A DNA stretch of 40,217 nucleotides from an uncultured Flavobacteriia bacterium (GCA_903873915.1 CAIQQH010000032.1:1-40217), one strand, 5' to 3'. Shown: positions 23,222 through 32,529, counted from the stretch's first letter. Made by a program: numbers and translations. The notes: generated from the letters alone by a model not told the origin.

Positions 23222-23244
23222 TTGAAGTTGAATCCAACTTTCAA
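23222..23244. other. Hairpin after pth, function uncertain
   Basis: TTGAAGTTG (23222-23230) pairs with CAACTTTCAA (23235-23244) with one bulged base and an AATC loop. No T tract follows, so it is a poor intrinsic terminator. It may be an mRNA end stabiliser or chance in an AT-rich gap. Nothing else of note lies in 23172-23278. Confidence 0.3.
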
Positions 23245-23278
23245 TACACATTACTATGTATACTAATTGATTTAGTCG

Positions 23279-23286
23279 TAAATTTG
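23279..23286 (+). promoter_or_regulatory. Possible -7 element of the surface-protein operon
   Basis: TAaaTTTG matches the Bacteroidota -7 consensus 87 bases before the ATG at 23374. No -33 TTG is seen at the usual spacing. A TTG start codon reading at 23284 falls inside it and is probably false. Confidence 0.4.
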
Positions 23287-23373
23287 CAGTGCACGAATCA
23301 AACAGTGTATCATATGCTACTAAATTTAAATTCTTGGTCCTGCATCGGTCCGAACACAAACGCCTCACCTTTT

Positions 23374-24051
23374 ATGTTTAGGCTGATTGTTGTATTTATG
23401 CTCTTGGCTTCGAGTACATTTGCTCAAGAAAAAGCCTCGGAGGAAGCTCCATTTGAATGCGTTATTTCGTTCAATGAAACCTTAAACGAATCGTTTATCA
23501 ATACCCCACATTTTCAAAATGTATCGTGGACAATTGCGGGAGTTGATGTGATCAATTTTTCGAAAGAAGGAAATGGCGCTGCATTGAAAAACATCACTTT
23601 TGATCTTCCTGGAGAATATATTATTGGTATCAAAGAATTAGCAATTGTGAATGATAGCCATTCAGATGCGTGTAATCATCCTCATTTCCCTAAAGAAATT
23701 CACCTCACGGTGTTGCCATACCGAGTGATATTTAACTTCGATGCTGTGACCTTGTCGAATACAATTTATGGAAACAAAGAGCTTCAAGGAACCTTGTTGA
23801 CTGTTCCCGTTAAGGTGGAGAGTTACACCAATAAACCAGTTGATGTGAGTTCGTTTTACCTAGTTAGTGCCGGAGTTGGAACAACAATTTCCGGAACACT
23901 TGCGAATGGATCGACTGCACTTGCGCCGGGTGAATATTTGTTCAACTATGCATTGAAAGGTGCCGCTCAGAAAGATTCTTACATCATGTTTGACTTTTAT
24001 ATACCGAATGGTCAAACTCAGTCCTTCTATTACCCTACCAAAATAAACTAA
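23374..24051 (+). CDS. Secreted protein of unknown function
   Basis: A 225-residue protein with a signal peptide (MFRLIVVFMLLASSTFAQE). The mature part looks beta-rich, and no family is recognised. An Ig-like first half contains NVSWTIAGVDVINFSKEG and DLPGEYIIGIKELAIVND; a second half contains LTVPVKVESYTNKPVDVSSFYLVSAG and ALAPGEYLFNYALKG. It has no T9SS sorting domain at its C-terminus, so it probably stays periplasmic or on the outer membrane. It starts the run with the large T9SS substrate, 7 bases upstream of it, so it may be a dedicated partner. The longer open frame from 23284 is rejected because the signal peptide begins at 23374. Confidence 0.75.
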   Translation: MFRLIVVFMLLASSTFAQEKASEEAPFECVISFNETLNESFINTPHFQNVSWTIAGVDVINFSKEGNGAALKNITFDLPGEYIIGIKELAIVNDSHSDACNHPHFPKEIHLTVLPYRVIFNFDAVTLSNTIYGNKELQGTLLTVPVKVESYTNKPVDVSSFYLVSAGVGTTISGTLANGSTALAPGEYLFNYALKGAAQKDSYIMFDFYIPNGQTQSFYYPTKIN

Positions 24052-24058
24052 TTCCCGA

Positions 24059-27000
24059 ATGAATACGCGATCGAAACACATGGCGACAAAGCTGTTGATG
24101 TGGATGCAAGTACTCTTACTTTCGTCTCTGTTTTCTTTGGAAGCCTCTTCACAATGCGGGTTCTTGCCGACTTGTTCCAATACCAACTATCTCAATTATG
24201 GAATTGGCTCAAATACAGATGCAGCCTCCATTGAATACGATAACTTCTTGTCATCCTTTCACTCCACCGTTGTGCGAACAGCAAACGGTAAATGTAAATT
24301 GTGGGGTGAATACATGGCAAATGACGGTGTAACGAGTGTTTTGGCTCCTGCCGAAATAAATATGATCAATTATCCCGCGCTAACGGGGACGGTATTGAAG
24401 GCAAACCTTGGGTCGAACTCAACACCATCAGTTCAAGGAATCGTGCTGACGACGACAGGTTTGTTTGCATGGTCAACAGAAGGGGTTGTGCTTCATCCAG
24501 ATTTGACTACATCTACCGTTTTTCAAAAAATCACGGTCAATGGAAATGCGCAAGGTTTGCCAAATGGCGTTTCTCCTTTGGATGTAAAAATGATTTTCAG
24601 TACATACAGAACGCTAGCCTTAACAACCTGCAGCGGTGACGTCTATGTGCTATCGCAATACGGTGAAAATACAGGAACGGGTTTAACCGGAACTTTAGCA
24701 GCTGCGGCAGCTATGCAATGGTATCGCGTAACGACCTCGGCGGCGGGAAATCCATTTTTGACAAATGTTATTGCGGTTCGTGGTAGTGAAAATACGCTCT
24801 TTGCCTTAAAATCCGACGGAACCTTGTGGACCTGGGGAACTGAAACATATTTGGCAACTAACACGGCATCTGCCTCTAGAAACAGAGCAACACAAATGAC
24901 CGCTCCTTCTGCTGATCCAATTAAAATGATTGGGGTAACACGAGATGCTGGAAATGCAAGAGCGACCTATTATGTCTTGAATGCAAACGGTAACCTTTAC
25001 TCTTTGGGTGAAAACGCCAACCGTCAAGTTGGAGATTGGTCGACAACAGAACGTAGAAGCTGGGTGCAACCTCGATATACCTCAACCGCAGGTCAGGTCA
25101 TGAACAACATTCGTTGGATTTCACCAAATGAGCACGATAATAATTATGGAGCAATCAATGTCTTGACATCTGATTCAACAAACTACAACTGGGGGAATTC
25201 AAACGGTCAAATGCTTGGCCGCAATGGTACAGGAACCTTTAATCCGGGTATTCCTGGAGGAATTACTGCTGCCGATAAAATTCTTGCGGTAGAAACAGGT
25301 GGACATACCTCCATGATCACCAAGAAATGTGAAGACTACTTCGGATATGCTGGACATAGAATTCGAGGAAGTATGGGAGATGGAACCAACAATACCACCA
25401 GTGAAATCGCCTATTCATTTGCGACGGCAGTCGTATACATCTGTGGAGCAACCACGGTCAATGTGACGGTTTCGGGAACACCGAGTTTAGGGCCAAATGG
25501 ACTGTATTGCAATTATTCTACAATTGACATTACGGCAAACCCTTCGGGAGGAACTTTTACGGCTACAGGACCCGCAACACTCGCCGGTAACTTAATGACA
25601 TTCACCGGCACAGGGAACACTACTGTATCCTTGTTGTATACCGTACCAAAGCCTGGCTGTCCGCAATTAATCAGTGTAACAGAGGTGTTTAATACAGAAA
25701 ACTGCAATACACCGCCAGTGGCAAATCCAGATGTTGCGACGACGAATGAGGATACGCCAATTGTCATCAATGTGCCGGCAAATGATACCGATGCTCAAGG
25801 ATTGAACACGGGTTCGGTTACGATTACAACAAATCCTGCAAATGGAACAGTTACGGTGAACCCAACAACCGGTGCAGTAACCTACACGCCGAATGCGAAC
25901 TTCAATGGAACCGATCAGTTCATTTATCAAATATGTGATAACGGAACACCTGTCTATTGCGATACAGCTTTGGTGACAATCACCGTTGTTCCTGTAAATG
26001 ATCCGCCAATTGCCAATGATAATATTGTTGCTGGAAATTTAACGGAAGATGGCGCTAACGGAACCGTGAACATTATAACAAATGACACAGATATAGATGG
26101 TAATCCAACGGCCCCTGTTAATGGTCCTGGTCAATTTACTGTTGATTTGGATCCTTCAACACCAGGCATCCAAACGACATTTACAAATTCAACGGGCACA
26201 TGGACCTTGAACACCACAACAGGTGTGGTGACTTTTGATCCAGCCAATGACTACAACGGTACTTCGACAATTACGTATACGCTTTGTGATGGCGGAGGAT
26301 TGTGCGATAATGCGATTATTACATTTGTGGTTGATCCTGTGAATGATGCACCTATTGCTGTCATTAACACAACATCAACGAATGAGGATACCCCTGTGGT
26401 GATTGATGTACCATCAAACGACACGGATGTGGAGGGATTAAACTTGGGTTCTGTGACGATTACGACTAACCCAACAAATGGAACAGTTACGATTAATCCA
26501 ATTACTGGAGCCATTACCTATACACCAAATGCAAACTTCAACGGAACGGATCAATTCATTTATCAAATCTGTGACAACGGAACTCCAATTTTGTGCGATA
26601 CTGCCCTGGTGAATATTACCGTTAATCCTGTGAATGATGCACCAATTGCAATCGGCAATACGGCAACAACGAACGAGGACAATCAAATTGTTGTCAATGT
26701 CCCTGCAAATGATACTGATACTGAAGGATTGAATGTGGGGTCAGTGACGATTTCTACAAATCCTACAAACGGTACTGTAACAGTTGACCCAACAACGGGA
26801 GCAATTACCTATACGCCAAATCCAAACTTCAACGGAACAGATCAATTTATTTATGAAATCTGTGACAATGGATCTCCGGCCTTGTGCGACACTGCCATTG
26901 TAAATATTACAATCAACGCCGTGAATGACGCGCCAGTTGTAGACGATGAAAACGTGACAGCAACCTTCAATACTCCTGTTGGTGGTGACTTAACGGATAC

Positions 27001-28675
27001 GGGTGACTCAGATGTCGATGGAAACCTAGTGGTGAACACAACGCCAGTGGATGGCCCATCGAATGGTACCATTGTCATCAATCCGAATGGAACTTACACC
27101 TACACACCAAATACTGGATTTACAGGTAACGATACAGTTGTGGTACAAATTTGCGACGATGGCTCTCCGCTTCCAGCAATTTGTGTGAACGACACGATTT
27201 TTATTCTTGTGGATCTTTGCATTAACAACCCTATAGAAGATTGTGATGGAGATGGGGTAATCAATGCAACTGAAGTGGCAGATGGAACTGACCCTGAGGA
27301 CCCGTGTGACTTCGTTCTTGCAGACCAGACAATTGCTCCAACAGCCGCTTGGTTAGCGTTGGATTGCGATACGGATGGTTTAACCAATGGTCAAGAAGTG
27401 ACAGGCGGAACGGATCCGCTTAATCCTGACACCGATGGAGATGGGGTACTAGACGGAACGGAAGTTGCGGATGGTACAAATCCAATTGATCCATGTGACC
27501 TGATTTTAGCGAGTCAAACATTGACACCAACAGCTGCATGGTCAGCCTTAGATTGTGACACGGACGGCTTGACAAATGGTCAAGAAGTGACAGGTGGAAC
27601 GGATCCACTCAATCCTGATTCTGATGGAGATGGTGTGATTGACGGAACGGAAGTAACGGACGGAACAAGTCCTTTGGATCCATGTGAATTGTTGTTAGCA
27701 AGCCAAACGCTGATACCTACCGCTGCATGGAATTCACTAGATTGCGACAATGATGGCTTAACTAATGGCGTTGAGGTTACGGGTGGTACAAACCCATTGA
27801 ATCCAGATACAGATGGTGATGGTGTGATTGACGGAACAGAAGTGACAGACGGAACAAATCCTTTGGATCCATGTGAGTTCTTGTTGGCAAGTCAAACTGT
27901 CGTTCCATCAGTAGCTTGGGCGGCCTTGGATTGCGACAATGACGGGTCGACAAATGGAGAAGAAACAACAAACGGTAGCGATCCAACGAACCCAGACACA
28001 GATGGTGATGGAGTTCTTGATGGTACAGAAGTTGCCGACGGTACAAGCCCAACGAATCCATGTGAATTCTTGCTTGCAAGTCAAACGGTAACGCCAACAG
28101 TGGTGTGGTTAGATTTGGATTGCGATGGAGACGGCTTGACCAATGGAGAAGAAGTTGCAGGCGGCACAGACCCCTTGAATCCAGATTCGGATGGTGACGG
28201 AGTAATTGATGGGACGGAAGTTCTTGATGGCACAGACCCATTGAATCCATGTGATTTTGTACTAGCAAATCAAACAGTACCTACAAGCATTGAATGGAAT
28301 GCTTTGGATTGTGATGAAGATGGAATTTTGAATGGAGATGAAATAACTCAAGGCTCTGATCCATTGAATCCTTGTTCACCAAACCTATGTGACATCATCG
28401 TACCAGAGGCATTCACGCCAGATGGAGACGGTATCAATGATGCATTTGAAATTATTGGAATTGAACAAATCCCAGACAACACCATCGTTATCTTCAACCG
28501 CTGGGGGAATGCTGTGTTCGAAGCGACAAACTACCAAAATAACTGGTTGGGGACATCAACAAGCAAGTTGACAGTTGGTGATGAAAACCTTCCTACAGGA
28601 ACCTATTATTACCTGTTTGATACGAAAACAGATAAGTTCGGTATTCTGAAAGGCTTTGTTTACCTACAACGCTAA
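24059..28675 (+). CDS. Large T9SS type B secreted surface protein (RCC1-like, cadherin-like, calcium-loop repeats)
   Basis: A 1538-residue secreted protein. After a signal peptide (about residues 1-31) comes a region with seven RCC1-like blades (about 68-444; for example LFALKSDGTLWTWG), then a Cys-containing link. Five cadherin-like/Big domains of about 95-115 residues follow (about 550-1052), typified by PVANPDVATTNEDTP and ANFNGTDQFIYQICD. Next is a calcium-loop (thrombospondin type 3-like) array built of 63-residue units starting at 1102, 1165, 1228, 1291 and 1354, with partial units either side, each holding DxDxDG loops. The C-terminus (from about 1445, VPEAFTPDGDGINDAFEI ... GTYYYLFDT) is the gliding-motility-associated type B sorting domain. 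It is probably exported through T9SS and held on the cell surface, perhaps as an adhesin (inference). Confidence 0.93.
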   Translation: MNTRSKHMATKLLMWMQVLLLSSLFSLEASSQCGFLPTCSNTNYLNYGIGSNTDAASIEYDNFLSSFHSTVVRTANGKCKLWGEYMANDGVTSVLAPAEINMINYPALTGTVLKANLGSNSTPSVQGIVLTTTGLFAWSTEGVVLHPDLTTSTVFQKITVNGNAQGLPNGVSPLDVKMIFSTYRTLALTTCSGDVYVLSQYGENTGTGLTGTLAAAAAMQWYRVTTSAAGNPFLTNVIAVRGSENTLFALKSDGTLWTWGTETYLATNTASASRNRATQMTAPSADPIKMIGVTRDAGNARATYYVLNANGNLYSLGENANRQVGDWSTTERRSWVQPRYTSTAGQVMNNIRWISPNEHDNNYGAINVLTSDSTNYNWGNSNGQMLGRNGTGTFNPGIPGGITAADKILAVETGGHTSMITKKCEDYFGYAGHRIRGSMGDGTNNTTSEIAYSFATAVVYICGATTVNVTVSGTPSLGPNGLYCNYSTIDITANPSGGTFTATGPATLAGNLMTFTGTGNTTVSLLYTVPKPGCPQLISVTEVFNTENCNTPPVANPDVATTNEDTPIVINVPANDTDAQGLNTGSVTITTNPANGTVTVNPTTGAVTYTPNANFNGTDQFIYQICDNGTPVYCDTALVTITVVPVNDPPIANDNIVAGNLTEDGANGTVNIITNDTDIDGNPTAPVNGPGQFTVDLDPSTPGIQTTFTNSTGTWTLNTTTGVVTFDPANDYNGTSTITYTLCDGGGLCDNAIITFVVDPVNDAPIAVINTTSTNEDTPVVIDVPSNDTDVEGLNLGSVTITTNPTNGTVTINPITGAITYTPNANFNGTDQFIYQICDNGTPILCDTALVNITVNPVNDAPIAIGNTATTNEDNQIVVNVPANDTDTEGLNVGSVTISTNPTNGTVTVDPTTGAITYTPNPNFNGTDQFIYEICDNGSPALCDTAIVNITINAVNDAPVVDDENVTATFNTPVGGDLTDTGDSDVDGNLVVNTTPVDGPSNGTIVINPNGTYTYTPNTGFTGNDTVVVQICDDGSPLPAICVNDTIFILVDLCINNPIEDCDGDGVINATEVADGTDPEDPCDFVLADQTIAPTAAWLALDCDTDGLTNGQEVTGGTDPLNPDTDGDGVLDGTEVADGTNPIDPCDLILASQTLTPTAAWSALDCDTDGLTNGQEVTGGTDPLNPDSDGDGVIDGTEVTDGTSPLDPCELLLASQTLIPTAAWNSLDCDNDGLTNGVEVTGGTNPLNPDTDGDGVIDGTEVTDGTNPLDPCEFLLASQTVVPSVAWAALDCDNDGSTNGEETTNGSDPTNPDTDGDGVLDGTEVADGTSPTNPCEFLLASQTVTPTVVWLDLDCDGDGLTNGEEVAGGTDPLNPDSDGDGVIDGTEVLDGTDPLNPCDFVLANQTVPTSIEWNALDCDEDGILNGDEITQGSDPLNPCSPNLCDIIVPEAFTPDGDGINDAFEIIGIEQIPDNTIVIFNRWGNAVFEATNYQNNWLGTSTSKLTVGDENLPTGTYYYLFDTKTDKFGILKGFVYLQR
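27362..28306 (+). repeat. Five exact-length 189-bp tandem units inside the surface-protein gene
   Basis: Units begin at 27362, 27551, 27740, 27929 and 28118, each exactly 189 bases (63 codons), with partial copies before 27362 and from 28307. Codons differ between copies while the protein pattern DCDxDGLTNG, NPDTDGDGV, DGTEV, DPCxxxLASQT, AAW is kept, so the array is not a recent perfect duplication. Confidence 0.95.
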
Positions 28676-28696
28676 TCTGCCGGAAATAATATTGAA

Positions 28697-29614
28697 ATGA
28701 AAATGAAACAGTACATATTTTTTGCCTCCATGGTGTTCACCCTTTTTGGTTTGAATGCGCAACAAGACCCACACTTTACCCAGTATTTTGACAATACTTT
28801 GTTTGTTAATCCTGCCTATGCGGGAAGCAAAGGGGTAATGAACATTACGGGAATTCACCGTGAACAATGGGTTGGATTTGATGGCCGTCCACGCTCGTCA
28901 ACATTCAGTATTCATTCTCCCTTAAATTATGAGTCTGTAGGTGTTGGATTTACCATGGTGAATGATGAAGCAGGTCCAGTCAAACAAACAATGATGTATG
29001 GGGATTTTTCCTATACCTTGCGTTTTAAGGACAGCGATCATAAACTGGCTTTCGGATTGAAAGCTGGAATGAACATCATTAATGTTGGCACATCGACATT
29101 GCAAACAACGGATCCGAACGATCCGAAGTTGTTGACCAATGTGACAAACCGAGTAAATCCAAACTTTGGACTTGGCGTGTATTACCATTCGTCAAAATTG
29201 TTTGCAGGGTTCAGTATCCCGAAATTTGTGCAGCGCAGTTACGATGGATTGAGTTCAACAAGTCTTGAAAAACGCCATTATTATTTCATTTTTGGTGGAG
29301 TTGTTCCTGTCAATGCACAGTGGAAGATTCGCCCTTCAGCACAAATCAAAATGACTGCGGGCGCACCCATGAGTTTTGACATTAGTTCTGCCGGAATCTA
29401 TCAGGATAAATTGTGGTTTGGCCTTATGTACCGTATTGCATCTGCTTTCGGTGTCTTTGCTCAATATCAAATTACACCTCAGTTTAAGTTGGGTGTGGCG
29501 AGTGATTTTGGCACTCAGCAGATTCGCAACTACAATTATGGCACATTCGAAATGCTCGCATCGTACGACTTCGTATTTAAAAAACAAGGGATTCGTTCTC
29601 CGCGTTATTTCTAA
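28697..29614 (+). CDS. PorP/SprF family type IX secretion system membrane protein
   Basis: This 305-residue outer membrane beta-barrel belongs to the PorP/SprF family. The signal peptide ends at FGLNAQ, followed by the family hallmark QDPHFTQYFDNTLFVNPAYA, HREQWVGFDGRPRSSTFSIH and repeated barrel strands to the C-terminus. SprF is needed for surface display of the gliding adhesin SprB, and paralogues are usually encoded next to a type B sorting-domain substrate, as here. It lies 21 bases after the large substrate gene and 11 bases before the TPR/PD40/OmpA gene. This copy is therefore probably the dedicated outer-membrane partner of the 24059-28675 product. It carries no catalytic residues. 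Confidence 0.93.
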   Translation: MKMKQYIFFASMVFTLFGLNAQQDPHFTQYFDNTLFVNPAYAGSKGVMNITGIHREQWVGFDGRPRSSTFSIHSPLNYESVGVGFTMVNDEAGPVKQTMMYGDFSYTLRFKDSDHKLAFGLKAGMNIINVGTSTLQTTDPNDPKLLTNVTNRVNPNFGLGVYYHSSKLFAGFSIPKFVQRSYDGLSSTSLEKRHYYFIFGGVVPVNAQWKIRPSAQIKMTAGAPMSFDISSAGIYQDKLWFGLMYRIASAFGVFAQYQITPQFKLGVASDFGTQQIRNYNYGTFEMLASYDFVFKKQGIRSPRYF

Positions 29615-29625
29615 GAATTTATCCA

Positions 29626-32163
29626 ATGACACTGAAGAATTTATTTTTTGCAGCCTGCATCGCACTATTGAGTATTCCTGCATTCGCACAAACAGGTAAA
29701 CTAAAGAAAGCCGATGCCTATTATGAAAAATTGGCCTACGCTTACGCTGCTGACTTGTACGTGAAGCTAATCGGTACGGAAGCAGAAACACCGCAAATGA
29801 AATCCAAACTTGCGCAATGTTACTTCCAAATGGGGGATATGCTAAATGCGGAGTTGTATTATTCGGAAGTTGTCAATACCCCAGGAGCAAGTATTGAAGA
29901 TTATTTCTTCTATGCCCAAGCCTTGAAGCAAAATGGTAGATATGAGAAAAGCGACGAGTGGATGCAACATTTTTCGGATTCTATGATTGGTGACCTTCGT
30001 GCTCAGTCCTTTGTGAAAAACATGTCCTACATAGCGGCGATTGAAAAGCAAGGAGAACGCTTTTCGATAAAACATATTGGCAACAATTCTGCAGCTGCCG
30101 ATTTCGGAGGTTACCCTGCACCAAATACATCGGATATTTATTTCATTTCATCCAGAAAAATTAATATACCAGTTCAAAACGAATGGTCTTGGAATGGTCG
30201 ACTGTTCTTGGATATTTACCGTTCAAAAGCAGATGAAAATCAAGAGTTGACCAACGAAGTGTTGGTAACAAAACGCATCAATTCCCGCTACCACGAAGGT
30301 CCTTTGTGCTTTTCACCGGATGGGAAAATGGTGTATTTTACACGAAACAATATCGCAAAAGGTTTTGCTGAACGAGACGACAAAGGGATTCAAAATTTGA
30401 AAATTCTTAAGGCCAATGTCGATTCCTTGGGGAATTGGTCCAATGAAATGGAATTGCCTTTCAATGCAAGGGATTACTCCGTAGGACACCCCTCCATTAG
30501 TGCGGATGGCTCAACACTCTATTTTGCATCAGATATGCCAGGTGGATTTGGGGGTGCGGACATCTATTCAGTCACAATCAATGTTGATGGGACTTTCGGT
30601 AGTCCACAAAACCTTGGGAAAGCAATCAATACGGAAGCGCAAGAAATGTTCCCGTGGATTTCCAATGATGGGTTCTTATATTTCTCTTCCAATGGACATA
30701 TTGGCCTCGGTGGCCTCGATATCTTTGTCGTTGTGCCGAAAAAAGAAGGTGGATTTGGTAAGATGTTCAATGCCGGACGTCCTTTGAATGGTCGCCAAGA
30801 TGACTTTGCCATAGCCATGAATGCTGACAATCGAACTGGATATTTTTCATCCAACCGCAAAGGAGGGAATGGTGACGATGACATCTATTCGTATGTCTTA
30901 TTGAAACCATTCAACGTCCAATTGATTTTGGCGGGGATCATTACAGACCAAGAAACAGGTGAAGTATTGGTCGGTGCCCCAGTTCAATTGAAAGATTCAG
31001 CGGGGAATCTTCTTGGTACCGTCATGACAAACGAAGCAGGGAAATATAGTTTTGAGGTTGAGCGCAATTTGAACTACGGAATTGCCATCGACAGCATGCC
31101 GAAGTATTATTCAAATGCGCGCACTGTTTCTACAAGTGGCTTGGATGATTTGGATGAATTGGTTCAAGCGGATTTGTCATTGGAGAAAGATCCTGGACTT
31201 TCCTTGTATTGCCTTGTAACGGATAAGACAACTGGGCTTCCACTATCTGGAGTGACTCTTAAAATTCTTCAAAAACAAGACAATTCGGAGTTTGCTTCTG
31301 TACTAACCCCAATAACTGGAGACTGGAAAAAAGGAATGCCTGGATTTAAAATCGGAGATAAATTGTCCTATACCATCGAGTTGAGCAAGCCAGGATATGT
31401 AAGCCAATCCTTCACGTTTGACTATACGGTAAATAAACCAGGTCGAATTAACATCCATGAATCCATCGATCTAGCCATGTCGCCTATTTCGCTTTATTGT
31501 TTAATTACTGAGAAGGGTACTGGTTTGCCTGTTCAGGGTGCGTCCGTGAAAATCTTGAACAAAGACAAGTCTGAATTCCTTGCGGTGAACACACCTGCAA
31601 CAGGGGACTTGAAGAAAAGCTTGGACGGAATGAAGTTGGGTGATAAATTGTCATTCATGATAGAAGTGAGCAAGGAAGGTTATCTTCAGGAAAGCTTCAA
31701 TTTTGACTACACGATTTCTAAACCGGGACAAATCAATATTCACGAAATCATTGATGTATCCTTGTCAAAACTGGATGTTGGACAAGATTTAGCTTCGATG
31801 ATTGAGCTGAAGCCAATTCTCTTTGATGTAGGCAAATACGCCATTCGCAAAGATGCAGCTATTGAACTCAATAAGATCATTGAGATCATGAATCAATACC
31901 CTACAATGGTTGTGGAATTGGGTTCGCATACCGACTGTCGTGGAACAATCGCTGCCAATACAACCTTATCGGAAAAACGTGCAAATGCCTCTGCGGAGTA
32001 CATCAAAAAACGCATCACCAATCCAGAACGTATTTATGGAAAAGGATATGGCGAAACGAAACTAAAGGTCGATTGTCCGTGCGAAGGAACTGTGAAATCT
32101 AAATGCCCTGATTCTGAACACCAAAAGAATAGACGCACGGAGTTTATCATCATGAAAATGTAG
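29626..32163 (+). CDS. TPR/PD40/OmpA-domain outer membrane protein
   Basis: An 845-residue protein with a signal peptide ending AFAQ. Domains in order are TPR-like helices (about 26-150), PD40/WD40-like beta-propeller strands (about 160-410, for example CFSPDGKMVYFTRNN and ISADGSTLYFASDMPGG), and a carboxypeptidase-regulatory-like beta domain (about 428-520). Two further beta domains in tandem (about 525-620 and 622-718) are clear duplicates of each other. An OmpA peptidoglycan-binding domain closes the protein (about 728-845), with VELGSHTDCRGT and LSEKRANASAEYI. This architecture matches proteins linked to SprF/PorP in T9SS loci (PorE-like), which probably tie the outer-membrane complex to the cell wall. 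It ends the four-gene operon. Confidence 0.92.
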   Translation: MTLKNLFFAACIALLSIPAFAQTGKLKKADAYYEKLAYAYAADLYVKLIGTEAETPQMKSKLAQCYFQMGDMLNAELYYSEVVNTPGASIEDYFFYAQALKQNGRYEKSDEWMQHFSDSMIGDLRAQSFVKNMSYIAAIEKQGERFSIKHIGNNSAAADFGGYPAPNTSDIYFISSRKINIPVQNEWSWNGRLFLDIYRSKADENQELTNEVLVTKRINSRYHEGPLCFSPDGKMVYFTRNNIAKGFAERDDKGIQNLKILKANVDSLGNWSNEMELPFNARDYSVGHPSISADGSTLYFASDMPGGFGGADIYSVTINVDGTFGSPQNLGKAINTEAQEMFPWISNDGFLYFSSNGHIGLGGLDIFVVVPKKEGGFGKMFNAGRPLNGRQDDFAIAMNADNRTGYFSSNRKGGNGDDDIYSYVLLKPFNVQLILAGIITDQETGEVLVGAPVQLKDSAGNLLGTVMTNEAGKYSFEVERNLNYGIAIDSMPKYYSNARTVSTSGLDDLDELVQADLSLEKDPGLSLYCLVTDKTTGLPLSGVTLKILQKQDNSEFASVLTPITGDWKKGMPGFKIGDKLSYTIELSKPGYVSQSFTFDYTVNKPGRINIHESIDLAMSPISLYCLITEKGTGLPVQGASVKILNKDKSEFLAVNTPATGDLKKSLDGMKLGDKLSFMIEVSKEGYLQESFNFDYTISKPGQINIHEIIDVSLSKLDVGQDLASMIELKPILFDVGKYAIRKDAAIELNKIIEIMNQYPTMVVELGSHTDCRGTIAANTTLSEKRANASAEYIKKRITNPERIYGKGYGETKLKVDCPCEGTVKSKCPDSEHQKNRRTEFIIMKM

Positions 32164-32470
32164 TTTTTTAGTTACGAATGACATCTTAAGTCTTAAACAA
32201 CTTGGACTCTGTAGTGAATTTGATGACTGCGTCAATTTGATCCCTTCGGGAATTTTATATTCGTCATCTTTTGAATTCTAGCCTGAACCGAAAATTTTCA
32301 ACTCGGGCTTCGAGTATGCTGCGCACCTCAGCCACCAAATTAGTAACTCGTCACTTTTTGAAGTCCTTTGTCCTTCGAAGCTCAAAGAGCGAAGAAGTAT
32401 CCCTTGTCCTTCGAAGCTCAAAGAGCGAAGAAGTATACTTTGTCTTTTTTATTCGCCGAAGCTTAAAAAG
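32164..32470. repeat. Intergenic heptad mosaic 5 (between the OmpA gene and asnS)
   Basis: The left end has reverse-oriented units (TTAGTTACGAATGAC near 32168-32182). The right part has a forward TTAGTAACTCGTCAC word near 32339-32353 and then TCCTTTG-dialect words. A 36-base unit containing TCCTTCGAAGCTCAAAGAG is tandemly duplicated at 32371 and 32407; mosaic 1 carries the same word. A short open frame across this stretch encodes a Ser/Lys/Glu repeat and is judged spurious. No hairpin-plus-T-tract terminator is seen. Confidence 0.85.
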
Positions 32471-32480
32471 CGAAGGTGAA

Positions 32481-32511
32481 TTGTCCCTCTTGACTTTTCT
32501 AACTACTTTTG
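32481..32511 (+). promoter_or_regulatory. asnS promoter
   Basis: TTG (32481-32483), 20-base spacer, TActTTTG (32504-32511): a full match to the Bacteroidota consensus, with the ATG at 32530. The TTG inside the -7 element can be mistaken for a start codon at 32509. Confidence 0.75.
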
Positions 32512-32529
32512 CACATATTCCAATCGGAC

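Noticed and set aside
27777-28268. 163-codon minus-strand frame in the calcium-loop repeats
   Set aside because: Shadow of the tandem repeat; repeats its own period and has no independent support.
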